A stretch of DNA of 42,894 nt from Nocardia alni (GTDB taxonomy: Bacteria > Actinomycetota > Actinomycetes > Mycobacteriales > Mycobacteriaceae), in contig NZ_JAGPOX010000079.1 in the NCBI RefSeq assembly GCF_019038435.1, positions 1 through 42,894 on the forward strand, written 5' to 3'. The position numbers were made by a program, and so were the translations under genes. Below, in pieces: positions 23,829 to 33,979 of this stretch. The number at the start of each line of letters is the position of its first letter. Position 1 is the stretch's first letter. The notes below the pieces were generated by a model. It was given only the letters and a program-made list of their open reading frames with translations. It searched no databases and was not told the origin of the DNA.

Positions 23829-25397
23829 TTATAGGTCGGCGACGCGACCTCTGGCGGAGTTGAGTATGTCGAGTACGCCCAGGCGACGCGGACCGTGTGC
23901 CCCGGCCGCACGCATCGCGCTCAGCGCCACGACGAGTTTGTTGGTGTTGTAAGGGAACCAGAGCGGTTCCTTCTGCTGCGTCGGGAGGATCGGCGTGGTG
24001 ATCGCCTGTGCCCGGCAGTATTTGCGCACGCCGTCCGCGCCGCCCCAGCGGGCGCCGACGCCGGATTGCCCCCAACCGCCCATCGGCAGCGCGAAGTTGA
24101 ACAGGTTGGCGAACATGTCGTTGATGTTCACCGCGCCCGCGTCCAGTTGCCGCGCAATGCGTTCCCCGCGCACCCGATCGCCGGTCCACACCGAGGCCGA
24201 CAGCCCGTAGCGTGAATCGTTGGCCAGCGCGATGGCTTCGGTCTCGTCGGCCACCCGCATCACCGGAAGCAGCGGCCCGAACGTCTCCTCGGTCATGCAG
24301 AGCATCGAATGGTCCACCTCGACCAGCACCGTCGGTTCGAAGAAGGTGCCGACGCCGGTCGCCTGGCCGCCGGTCAACACCTTGGCGCCCTTGGCTATCG
24401 CGTCTTGGACATGTTCGGTGACGATGGCCTGCTGCGCGTCGTTGGCCATGGCGCCCAGGTCGTGCTCGGGCTTGCGGCCGTCGATGCCCTGTCGCAGCTC
24501 GCGCACGTGCGCGGTGAGTTTGTCCAGGAACTTGTCGTAGACCGGCGCCTCGACGTATATCCGCTCGACCGAGATGCACACCTGTCCGGAGTTGAACAGG
24601 GCGCCGAATGCGATTCCGTATGCGGCACGGTCGATATCGGCGTCGGCGAGCACGATCGCGGGATCCTTGCCGCCCAGTTCCATGCTGTACGGCAGCAGGC
24701 GTTCGGCGCAGGCCGTCGCGATCCGCCTACCGGTCGCGGTGGAGCCGGTGAACTGCACGAAGTCGACGTTGTCCACTACGGCCGCGCCGACCTGCGGGCC
24801 TCCGGTGACGACCGTCAGCACCGGTGGCGCACCGATCTCGGCCCAGCCGCGCGCCAGTTCCAGTGCCGACAGGGGCGTCACCTCCGACGGCTTGAGCAGT
24901 ACCGCCGCGCCCGCGGCCAGCGCGGGGATCACGTCCAGGGCGGGCATGGCCAGCGGAAAGTTCCACGGCGTGATCACCCCGATCACCGGATACGGCCGAT
25001 ACACCGTCGTCAGGCGCTTGACCCGGGCCAGGGGGCTGTGCGGGGCGGGGTGTTCGTCGGCGAGGAACCGCTCCGCGCGGCGCGCGTAGTAGCCGAGCAG
25101 ATCCACCGCGAAGCTGGGGTCGATCAGCGCGTCCACCCGCGGCTTGCCGGTCTCGGACTGCAGGACGTCGGCGAGGTGATCGTTGTTGTCGATCAGCCAG
25201 TCCTGGAATTTCAGTAGCCACCGCTTGCGCCCGCGCGCGCCGATAACCTCCCATTCGTGCTGGTGGAGGCGTAAATCCCGGACCGCGGCGGCCACTTCCT
25301 CGGCGGATTGCGCCGCAACCTCGGCCACGACCCGGCCGGTGGCCGGATTGCGGACGACGAGTTCGGTGGGCCAGGTGCGCGATTCGGTATCGGACAT
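23829..25397 (-). CDS. aldehyde dehydrogenase, succinic semialdehyde dehydrogenase-like
   Basis: The 522-aa protein has the ALDH signatures: GVITPWNFPLAMP, the NAD(P) site and FTGSTATGRR, catalytic Glu in MELGGKDPA, and catalytic Cys in NSGQVCISVERIYVE. The length, N-terminus and the C-terminal tail resemble the GabD2/succinic semialdehyde dehydrogenase group of mycobacteria (about 518 aa). It oxidises an aldehyde to its acid with NAD(P)+; succinic semialdehyde is the best guess. ATG 25397 with GGGAGA upstream is used; GTG 25433 is an alternative. It stands alone, so the pathway is not shown by context. Confidence 0.83.
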   Translation of the reverse strand: MSDTESRTWPTELVVRNPATGRVVAEVAAQSAEEVAAAVRDLRLHQHEWEVIGARGRKRWLLKFQDWLIDNNDHLADVLQSETGKPRVDALIDPSFAVDLLGYYARRAERFLADEHPAPHSPLARVKRLTTVYRPYPVIGVITPWNFPLAMPALDVIPALAAGAAVLLKPSEVTPLSALELARGWAEIGAPPVLTVVTGGPQVGAAVVDNVDFVQFTGSTATGRRIATACAERLLPYSMELGGKDPAIVLADADIDRAAYGIAFGALFNSGQVCISVERIYVEAPVYDKFLDKLTAHVRELRQGIDGRKPEHDLGAMANDAQQAIVTEHVQDAIAKGAKVLTGGQATGVGTFFEPTVLVEVDHSMLCMTEETFGPLLPVMRVADETEAIALANDSRYGLSASVWTGDRVRGERIARQLDAGAVNINDMFANLFNFALPMGGWGQSGVGARWGGADGVRKYCRAQAITTPILPTQQKEPLWFPYNTNKLVVALSAMRAAGAHGPRRLGVLDILNSARGRVADL

Positions 25398-25607
25398 GGT
25401 GTCGGTTTCTCCCGGGCGCTGCGTTGTTGTGACGTGGGAATCTGTTTCCTGGGTCTCGATCGTGTCACAATCACGCCTCCGGCGATCGGCGTTAGCGGTC
25501 AACCCATGGCCCTGACTGGCCGTCCGGTGGCCGCCGGGTTCGGCGCGCAGGAGGATTCGACCCTCCACCGGATGTGGAGCGTTGCTTGTTCAGACATGTG
25601 GCAGCCG

Positions 25608-25638
25608 GGTCCGGCGTCCACGGCGGACGAGCCGGACC
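25608..25638 (-). terminator. terminator after the DUF2277 gene
   Basis: GGTCCGGC (25608-25615) and GCCGGACC (25631-25638) enclose a second stem, GTCC with GGAC, giving a strong hairpin 15 nt beyond the stop of the minus-strand DUF2277 gene. The remainder of the gap to 25397 should carry the aldehyde dehydrogenase promoter; no convincing box was found. Confidence 0.6.
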
Positions 25639-25653
25639 GCCGCGGCCTCATGG

Positions 25654-25905
25654 TCAGTCCGTGCTGGCGAGTCTGCGCAGCGGTGGTTCGGTGGTCGGCG
25701 GCACGCGACGATCGGGAAGTTCGGCCAACAGTGCGGTGGTCGCCGCGGCGACGGCCGCGACCGCCTTGTCGAAGGCCGGTTTCGTCGTCGAGGACAGGCC
25801 GGTCAGGCCACCGACCTTTCGCACGTATTGCTGTGCGGCCGCGTAGATCTCCTGCTCGGTCGCAGGGGGCTCGAGCCCACGCAGGACGGTGATGTTCCTA
25901 CACAT
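25654..25905 (-). CDS. DUF2277 domain-containing protein
   Basis: The 83-aa protein begins MCRNITVLRGLEPPATEQEI and has the AAQQYVRKVGGL block, both typical of DUF2277, a small family of unknown function with a conserved Cys-Arg-Asn start. ATG 25903-25905 is used because TAATCT lies exactly 7 nt upstream, a leaderless promoter; an in-frame start eight codons earlier would lie inside that promoter. Divergent from the DUF1266 gene. Confidence 0.85.
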   Translation of the reverse strand: MCRNITVLRGLEPPATEQEIYAAAQQYVRKVGGLTGLSSTTKPAFDKAVAAVAAATTALLAELPDRRVPPTTEPPLRRLASTD

Positions 25906-26021
25906 GGGGCCGAGATTAGCCCTCGACACCCCTGTGCGATAGCGGAAGAATCAGGATATCTGGGTGTAACACCGGGGGATATAACGCCACAGAGCAAGAT
26001 CGATGGGACACAATCGGTGTC

Positions 26022-26843
26022 ATGGCTGCCCGCGACCTGCCGACGTTGACCACATTTCCCTACGAGGAGCTGGATCGCCGCGAGGACGATCACTGGTCCG
26101 GCGCCCAGGTCTCCGATGACGAGTTGCGCGCCCTGTCGCTGGGCGCGTTCTACTCCGCGCGCTGGGATGCCTTCCACGACGCGCTGCTGCTGGGTCCCGA
26201 GCGCGAGCATCCGCTCGGCGACCGGCGCGAACTGGCCATCGACACGCTGACCGGCGCGTGGGGCATCACCGACGGCGCCGAGGCGATGGCCTCGATGGAG
26301 CAACTGCTGGAGGGGATGCACGGACCCCTGTACGCCATGGTGCATCCCCTGGTGATGGCCGCGATCAACTCGCCCGAGCGGGACCGCTTCGGCGAGCGCG
26401 CCGACCGGCACCGGGCCTTCCTGCGTCAGGTCGGCGCGTTTCGGGGGATGGACAACCCCGAGGCGCTGGTGCGCGACTACGACATCTGGTCCCAGGCGAT
26501 CAAGCTGGGGCTGGTGGACCATCTGGTACAGCCGCTGCCCTCGGACATCCAGGCGTGGGATCTGGCCCGTGTCGTGGCGGTGGCGCGCATGGCGTTCACC
26601 GCCGGATACCTGGACGCCGACATCTCCTGGGAGTACGCGATGCGGGCGCTCGTACCGGCCCAGCGCCGCTACCGCAACTGGCGCCAGTTCGGCGACGCCT
26701 TCCTGACCGGCTGGACCTACTGGCAGGCCTGCGAGGACCTCGCGGAACTCAAGTCCGGCGGCGTGGACCGCCGCCTGGAGCTGATCCGCCTGTGGCAACG
26801 CCAGACAAGCCCGTGGCGGCGGATCTCGCTGCAGCCGGAGTAG
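26022..26843 (+). CDS. DUF1266 domain-containing protein
   Basis: The 273-aa product is all helical and has the DUF1266 C-terminal core: AWDLARVVAVARMAFTAGYL, an SWEYAM segment and FGDAFLTGWTYWQ. The N-terminal part, with LGAFYSARWDAFHD and the W-G-I turn, is also in line. The function of the family is unknown. CACAAT (26009-26014) is a -10-like box 7 nt before ATG 26022. Its stop lies 10 nt before a palindromic element shared with a convergent gene. Confidence 0.78.
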   Translation: MAARDLPTLTTFPYEELDRREDDHWSGAQVSDDELRALSLGAFYSARWDAFHDALLLGPEREHPLGDRRELAIDTLTGAWGITDGAEAMASMEQLLEGMHGPLYAMVHPLVMAAINSPERDRFGERADRHRAFLRQVGAFRGMDNPEALVRDYDIWSQAIKLGLVDHLVQPLPSDIQAWDLARVVAVARMAFTAGYLDADISWEYAMRALVPAQRRYRNWRQFGDAFLTGWTYWQACEDLAELKSGGVDRRLELIRLWQRQTSPWRRISLQPE

Positions 26844-26853
26844 GCGTGCCGAA

Positions 26854-26921
26854 CCGTCATCCCGGCATGCTTGTTGCCGGGATCCCGCGCTGGATTCCAG
26901 ACAGGCACGCCGGAACGACGG
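26854..26921. repeat. palindromic intergenic element, copy 2
   Basis: Its outer arms CCGTCATCCCGGC (26854-26866) and GCCGGAACGACGG (26909-26921) pair with two mismatches. The left arm continues ATGCTTGTTGCCGGGATCC, related to that of the element at 4441. It lies exactly between the stops of two convergent genes, so it may act as a bidirectional terminator. Confidence 0.7.
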
Positions 26922-26930
26922 CGTAAACCT

Positions 26931-27863
26931 CTAATCCGGCAGGGAACGCAGGATCCCTCGCCCGTAGCGCTGGAACTGGGAATCGTCGACCATGCCGAGG
27001 GAGTGACGCTCCACCAGCAGGTCCCACTCCGAGTACAGCTGGGCCACGCCCGGGTCGGGCGGGGCGATGGCGCCGTCGGCGGCCTCACGCTGGATGGCGA
27101 AGTTGAGCGCGCCGATGACGCGATCGGTGTCGGCGCGGTCGGCGCCGGCGAACCGCATCGTCTGGTTGCCGTCGAAGACGTGGATGCCGTATTCGGCGGA
27201 CGGGTCGTCCGGGGTGTCGGTGGCTTCCTGCGGGTCGGAGGGGCGCGCCGACAACAGCGCCGCCACCGGAACCTCGTAGGCGGCGTGGTCGGTGGCGCCG
27301 ACGGACAGGAACAGCAGCCGGCGGGTGGTGACCGCCAGCAGCCCGCGTCCGTTCGGAGCCTGCGCCGTGGCCAGGGCGGTCTCCAGGGTGAATTCGTCCG
27401 CGCCGACCATGCGGTGCAGCGCGCCGATCGCCGGCTTGGTCTCGCGCCTGGGCGCCATGCGCCGCACCGCGCGATCCACATCCGCCCGGGTGGGCCCGGA
27501 CTTGCCCCAGGCCGGGGCGGGAGGCGTGAGATCGGGCACCGTCATATCGATGCGCTGGGTGGCCAGGATCTGAGTGTTGATCCGCTCCACGATCACCGTG
27601 GCGGTCGGCATGTCGTGTTCGGAGATCAGGACCGGCAGTGGCGTGCGGTCGGCGGGGACGCCGGTCAGCACGGGGCTGGGGTACCGGAGATAGATCTCGA
27701 TGACCACCGCGTCGTCGGCACGCCGATTCAAACGCACCTTCAGCAGATCGGAAACCGGCACGTCGAGCACGCGCTCGCCGTCGCTGCCCGGCCGCAGGAC
27801 CTGTAGTCGCCCGCCGCCGTGGCGCAGTATCGCTGTGGGTGTCCGTAGCTCGACTATGTCCAT
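26931..27863 (-). CDS. protein with PH-like and SHOCT-like domains
   Basis: The 310-aa protein has an N-terminal beta-rich part (residues about 1-100), a linker, and a second part (about 142-245) with a bacterial PH-like pattern, GRGLLAVTTRRLLFLSVG. The C-terminus (about 275-310), LYSEWDLLVERHSLGMVDD followed by SQFQRYGRGIL, resembles a SHOCT motif. No signal peptide or TM segment is seen, so it is cytoplasmic. Such combinations are common and uncharacterised in actinobacteria. ATG 27861-27863 follows an AGGGGG run that is close to the start. A 16-bp palindrome lies upstream. Confidence 0.68.
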   Translation of the reverse strand: MDIVELRTPTAILRHGGGRLQVLRPGSDGERVLDVPVSDLLKVRLNRRADDAVVIEIYLRYPSPVLTGVPADRTPLPVLISEHDMPTATVIVERINTQILATQRIDMTVPDLTPPAPAWGKSGPTRADVDRAVRRMAPRRETKPAIGALHRMVGADEFTLETALATAQAPNGRGLLAVTTRRLLFLSVGATDHAAYEVPVAALLSARPSDPQEATDTPDDPSAEYGIHVFDGNQTMRFAGADRADTDRVIGALNFAIQREAADGAIAPPDPGVAQLYSEWDLLVERHSLGMVDDSQFQRYGRGILRSLPD

Positions 27864-27885
27864 ACCCCCTGCGCTCTGTTGAAGT

Positions 27886-27901
27886 GCGGTGTCGACACCG
27901 C
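27886..27901. promoter_or_regulatory. perfect 16-bp palindrome upstream of the PH-like gene
   Basis: GCGGTGTCGACACCGC is a complete palindrome 23-38 nt upstream of the minus-strand ATG at 27863. It may be an operator. The regulator is unknown. Confidence 0.4.
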
Positions 27902-28221
27902 GGGGTTGTGTTGTCGCTCACAATAGGTGGTGCATGCCATGATTATTGCTACTTGGATAGATGCCGTGGGCGTCGACCCGAGTAATGGCCGGGAACCACC
28001 TGCGTGCTCCGACCGTTTACCTACCGAACTGCATTAGCTGCCGAACTGCGCGATGTATCGACTAGACCGTACGCGGTAACGTGGCTTGTCCGCATCCTTA
28101 CGCGCTTCGCGAGGCGTTCCGGGCGCGGACAGTGTTCGAGGCATGAGTGCCCGACGCATCAGTGCCCGATCGAAAGACACCGGAAATCACCGGAAAGGAC
28201 TGGCCCGCCGGCCGACGCTCT
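27902..28221 (+). other. upstream region of ftsH
   Basis: This 320-nt stretch before the ftsH start holds no convincing gene. It has a 9-nt direct repeat, CCGAACTGC at 28024-28032 and 28041-28049. No clear promoter pair was found. An in-frame GTG at 28147 would extend FtsH by 25 residues. Confidence 0.4.
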
Positions 28222-30573
<2,352 letters not shown>

Positions 30574-30595
30574 CCCTCGGTGATTAGGCTCGAGA

Positions 30596-30626
30596 TCGGG
30601 GTACCGGAGATTTGCCGGTGCCCCGA
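30596..30626 (+). terminator. hairpin between ftsH and folE
   Basis: TCGGGGTACCGG (30596-30607) and CCGGTGCCCCGA (30615-30626) form a 12-bp stem with one G-U pair and a 7-nt loop, 22 nt after the ftsH stop. It may terminate ftsH. A -10-like TAGGCT just upstream, near 30586-30591, would instead make it the start of the folE leader. Confidence 0.55.
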
Positions 30627-30669
30627 CCCGCGCCGCCAGGCGCCATAGATTGTGTGGAGGTGTCCGCGA

Positions 30670-31332
30670 GTGTCGGCCAACAACAACCGCGCGGCGGCCC
30701 GGACGTCCGACGAGATGTCCGATACGGCGATCACCAACGGCATGGTCGCGCTCGAAACCGGTCGCGGCTTCGATCAGGAACGGGCCGAGGCTGCCGTGCG
30801 AGAACTGCTGCTCGCGGTCGGCGAGAATCCGGACCGCCCGGGGCTGGTCGATACTCCAGCCCGCGTCGCGCGCGCGTACCGCGAGATGTTCGCGGGTCTG
30901 TACACCGAGCCGGACGCGGTGCTGAACACCACCTTCGACGAGGGGCATCAGGAACTGGTCCTGGTGCGCGACATCCCGATGTACTCCACCTGCGAACATC
31001 ATCTGGTGTCCTTCCACGGGGTCGCGCACGTCGGCTACATCCCGGGCACGCACGGCCGGGTCACCGGTCTGTCCAAGCTGGCTCGTGTGGTTGATCTCTA
31101 CGCCAAGCGCCCGCAGGTGCAGGAGCGTCTCACCAGCCAGATCGCCGACGCGGTGATGCGCAAGCTGGACCCGCGCGGCGCGATCGTGGTGATCGAGGCC
31201 GAGCACCTGTGCATGGCGATGCGCGGTATCCGCAAGCCCGGCGCGAGCACCACCACCTCCGCGGTGCGCGGTCTGTTGCAGAGCAGTGCCTCCTCGCGCG
31301 CGGAGGCCTTGGATCTCATCCTGCGGAAGTGA
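30670..31332 (+). CDS. folE: GTP cyclohydrolase I
   Basis: The 220-aa protein has the zinc ligands Cys108 and His111 (STCEHHLVSF) and Cys181 (AEHLCMAMRG), plus the SKLARVVDLYAKRPQVQERL block. It converts GTP to 7,8-dihydroneopterin triphosphate, the first step in folate synthesis. GTG 30670 has GGAGG (30656-30660) 9 nt upstream; longer frames begin before that site. The stop overlaps the folP start as GTGA. First gene of the coupled run folE, folP, folB, folK. Confidence 0.96.
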   Translation: MSANNNRAAARTSDEMSDTAITNGMVALETGRGFDQERAEAAVRELLLAVGENPDRPGLVDTPARVARAYREMFAGLYTEPDAVLNTTFDEGHQELVLVRDIPMYSTCEHHLVSFHGVAHVGYIPGTHGRVTGLSKLARVVDLYAKRPQVQERLTSQIADAVMRKLDPRGAIVVIEAEHLCMAMRGIRKPGASTTTSAVRGLLQSSASSRAEALDLILRK

Positions 31333-32231
31333 GCGCGGTGGCCACATTCGGAGATGAGCCCGTACGCCCGCGCGGTGCGCGTTCCTGCGTCGTGATGGGC
31401 GTGGTCAACGTGACCAGCGATTCGTTCTCCGATGGCGGCCGCTATCTGGATCCGAGCCTGGCGGTGGCGCGCGGGCTCGAGCTGTACGAGCTGGGCGCCG
31501 ACATCATCGACGTGGGCGGCGAGTCCACCCGACCGGGCGCGGTGCGGATCGATCCGGCCACCGAGTCGGGGCGGGTGGTGCCGGTGATCCGTGAGCTGTC
31601 GGCGGCGGGCGTGCCCACCAGCGTGGACACGATGCGGGCGCCGGTCGCCGCGGCCGCGATCGAGGCCGGTGTCGCGATGGTGAACGACGTCTCCGGTGGT
31701 CGTGCCGACCCCGATATGGCGAAAATCGTTGCGGCTGCTGAAGTTCCGTGGATTCTCATGCACTGGCGCGCGGGCGCGGACTACCGGCACACCGGTCCGG
31801 CCGATCGGTACGACGATGTCGTCGCGGAGGTCTGGGACGAGCTGCGCACGCAGGTCGACCACGCCGTCGCGGCCGGGGTGCGGCCGGAGCGTCTGGTGCT
31901 GGATCCGGGACTGGGCTTCGCGAAGAACGCCGAACACAACTGGGCGCTGCTGGGCGCGCTGCCGCGTTACGTCGCCTCGGGCCTGCCGATCCTGATCGGC
32001 GCCTCGCGCAAGCGCTTCCTGGGCGCGCTGTTGGCGCAGGATGACCAGCTGCGTCCGCCGGACGGTCGGGAGGTCGCGACCGCCACGATCTCCGCACTGG
32101 CCGCCGAGCGCGGCGCCTGGGGTGTGCGGGTGCATGATGTGCGCGCCACCCTGGACGCGATCGCCGTCACCGACGCCTGGGGCCGGGCCGTCGACCGAAC
32201 CGGAACCACGGAGGGAACGTTCACGCGATGA
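31329..32231 (+). CDS. folP: dihydropteroate synthase
   Basis: The 300-aa TIM-barrel protein has the two DHPS signatures, VMGVVNVTSDSFSDGGRY and DVGGESTRPGA, and the later GASRKRFLG. It joins 6-hydroxymethyl-dihydropterin pyrophosphate with p-aminobenzoate and is the sulfonamide target. GTG 31329 overlaps the folE stop by 4 nt; GTG 31338 is an alternative. Its stop overlaps the folB ATG (ATGA). Confidence 0.95.
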   Translation: MSAVATFGDEPVRPRGARSCVVMGVVNVTSDSFSDGGRYLDPSLAVARGLELYELGADIIDVGGESTRPGAVRIDPATESGRVVPVIRELSAAGVPTSVDTMRAPVAAAAIEAGVAMVNDVSGGRADPDMAKIVAAAEVPWILMHWRAGADYRHTGPADRYDDVVAEVWDELRTQVDHAVAAGVRPERLVLDPGLGFAKNAEHNWALLGALPRYVASGLPILIGASRKRFLGALLAQDDQLRPPDGREVATATISALAAERGAWGVRVHDVRATLDAIAVTDAWGRAVDRTGTTEGTFTR

Positions 32232-32692
32232 GACCAGAGCCTGAGCAGAGCCAGGACCCTACGGAGTTCGCGGCCCGGGTCGATTCTGGACTGACGGAGC
32301 GGGGGAGCGAAGCGGAGGCCAACCAGCACCGCATCGAACTGCGGGGGCTGCGCGCCTACGGCTATCACGGCTGCTTCGACTTCGAGCGCCGCGACGGGCA
32401 GGAGTTCGTCGTCGATATCACGCTGTGGCTCGATTTCACGAAAGCCGCTGCGACCGATGATCTTTCGGAGACCGTGCACTACGGTGAGCTGGCCGAGCGG
32501 GCGGTGGCGATCGTGCAGGGTCCGCCGCGCAATCTGATCGAGACGGTGGTGTCGGAGATCGCCGACGACGTGATGAACGATCCGAAGGTCACCGCGGCCG
32601 AGGTCGTCCTGCACAAGCCATCCGCACCGATTCCCCACGCCTTCAGCGACGTTCGCGTGGTCGCCGCACGCAGCCGCGAGGTGAAGTCATGA
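32228..32692 (+). CDS. folB: dihydroneopterin aldolase with N-terminal extension
   Basis: The core from about residue 35, HRIELRGLRAYGYHG and onward, is FolB: the FDFERRDGQEFVVDI and ETVVSEIADDVMND blocks and the C-terminal HKPSAPIP are present. It splits dihydroneopterin to 6-hydroxymethyl-dihydropterin and glycolaldehyde. The first 33 residues have no counterpart in the mycobacterial protein as I recall it and include codons from a GAGCGAAGCGGAGGCC repeat (32305-32320). ATG 32228 overlaps the folP stop as ATGA, which supports this start, so the extension is translated. No start codon ATG/GTG lies close before the core. Confidence 0.92.
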   Translation: MRPEPEQSQDPTEFAARVDSGLTERGSEAEANQHRIELRGLRAYGYHGCFDFERRDGQEFVVDITLWLDFTKAAATDDLSETVHYGELAERAVAIVQGPPRNLIETVVSEIADDVMNDPKVTAAEVVLHKPSAPIPHAFSDVRVVAARSREVKS

Positions 32693-32772
32693 GCGGAGCG
32701 CAGCGGAGCGAATCATGGGCACAGCGCGCCCGGCGCATGACGGAGCCGAGCGTCAGCGAGGTGCGGTCATGA
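32689..32772 (+). CDS. 27-codon micro-ORF bridging folB and folK
   Basis: The ATG at 32689 overlaps the folB stop (ATGA) and the TGA at 32770-32772 overlaps the folK ATG (ATGA). The 27-residue product, starting MSGAQRSESWAQRARRM, is basic and shows no family. It contains a GAGCGCAGCGGAGCGAA repeat. The sequence GAGGTGnnGTCATGAGC occurs at both its ends (32678-32694 and 32758-32774). Its likely value is to carry ribosomes from folB to folK. The peptide itself may have no role. Confidence 0.6.
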   Translation: MSGAQRSESWAQRARRMTEPSVSEVRS

Positions 32773-33305
32773 GCAGGGCGGTGCTGTCCATCGGGTCGAA
32801 TCTGGGCGACCGCCTGGCTCATCTGCGCAGTGTCGTGGATGCCTTCGCGCCGTGGCTGATTCGAGTGTCCTCGGTGTATTCGACCGCGCCCTGGGGTGGT
32901 GTGCCGCAGCAGCACTACCTCAATGCGGTTCTGCTGGTGGACGATCCGTCGGCGGATGCGAGGGACTGGCTGCTGCGCGGCCAGGAACTCGAGCAGGCCG
33001 CCGAGCGCGTGCGTGAGGTGCGCTGGGGTGCGAGGACTCTCGATGTGGATGTGGTGTGGTGCGCCGACCGCCGGTCCGACGGTGTGCGCGTGTGCCGCAG
33101 TACCGATCCGACGTTGACGCTGCCGCATCCGCAGGCGCACAACCGGGCCTTCGTGCTGACGCCGTGGTTCGAGATCGAGCCGGAGGCGACGCTCGAGGTG
33201 CAGGGACGGCCGAGCCCGCTGCGCGACCTGCTGGACGCGCTGGATCCGGCCGAGCGCGAGGGCGTTCGACTGACCGAACTGACATTGCGCCGGGCGGAGC
33301 CGTGA
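32769..33305 (+). CDS. folK: 2-amino-4-hydroxy-6-hydroxymethyldihydropteridine diphosphokinase
   Basis: The 178-aa HPPK starts MSRAVLSIGSNLGDRLAHL, with SSVYSTAPWGG, the signature RTLDVDVVW with the Mg-binding Asp pair, and LPHPQAHNRAFVL. It pyrophosphorylates the product of FolB for FolP. ATG 32769 has GAGG upstream and reproduces the family N-terminus; an earlier in-frame ATG at 32715 lies inside the inserted segment. Its start overlaps the stop of the micro-ORF. Confidence 0.95.
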   Translation: MSRAVLSIGSNLGDRLAHLRSVVDAFAPWLIRVSSVYSTAPWGGVPQQHYLNAVLLVDDPSADARDWLLRGQELEQAAERVREVRWGARTLDVDVVWCADRRSDGVRVCRSTDPTLTLPHPQAHNRAFVLTPWFEIEPEATLEVQGRPSPLRDLLDALDPAEREGVRLTELTLRRAEP

Positions 33306-33429
33306 TCGAACCTCGACGATTCGCGGTGCGTACCGGCGGGCCGGAGGCGGCAGCGGAGCGTCACCACGGAGGCCCTCGGAAGCGCCGCCATTCATGTGGA
33401 GCTGCCGGCGGCGCAAATGAGGCACTGGC

Positions 33430-33906
33430 ATGAATGTGATGCGGCCGACCAAGCTTCTGGACCTTGCGGCGAATGTGCTGATCGCCGCGGTGGTCGCCTG
33501 GATCGCCACGCGGTGGGCGTATTCGAGTTTTCCGCCGATCACGGTGATCGCGGGCGCCTCGCTGTATCCGGTGGCGGCGCTGGAGGCGGTCCTGGCCTTC
33601 GTGATCCGGACCAGGGTGGGCGATCGTCGCATCGGCGATGGTCCCAAACATATGCATCCGATCACCGCCGCGCGGGCGGTCGCGCTGGCCAAGGCATCGG
33701 CGCAGGTGGGATCGCTGGCGGCCGGGGTGTGGCTGGGATTCCTGATCTGGGTGCTGCCGCAGCGCTCGACGCTGCACGCCGCGGGCTCCGACACACCGGG
33801 CGCCATCACGGGGTTGATCGCGGGCCTGCTGCTGGTGGCCGCGGCTCTGTGGCTGGAGTATTGCTGCCGCGCGCCCAGCGAGCCGCCCGATGAGCCAGCA
33901 ACTTAA
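33430..33906 (+). CDS. DUF3180 domain membrane protein
   Basis: The 158-aa protein has four hydrophobic segments (about residues 12-28, 38-58, 92-110, 125-145) and the DUF3180 features YSSFPPITVIAGASLYPVA and the cytoplasmic MHPITAARAVALAKASAQ stretch. It matches Rv3605c, which always follows folK in mycobacteria. The function is unknown. ATG 33430 is used; ATG 33442 (MRPTKLLDL) fits the family better and is an equal choice. The 124 nt before it (33306-33429) show no gene. Confidence 0.85.
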   Translation: MNVMRPTKLLDLAANVLIAAVVAWIATRWAYSSFPPITVIAGASLYPVAALEAVLAFVIRTRVGDRRIGDGPKHMHPITAARAVALAKASAQVGSLAAGVWLGFLIWVLPQRSTLHAAGSDTPGAITGLIAGLLLVAAALWLEYCCRAPSEPPDEPAT

Positions 33907-33979
33907 CAGCTAACTTAGCCGCTCGAATCACCGATTAAGCTGCACACCGGAACTCCCGGCGCAGGCTACCCTTGCGGAC

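Noticed and set aside
23510..23911. Frames on both strands across the 111-bp direct repeats (133 and 112 codons) as genes.
   Set aside because: Each contains the same translated repeat twice, in any frame, without a ribosome-binding site. The DNA repeat explains the pattern.
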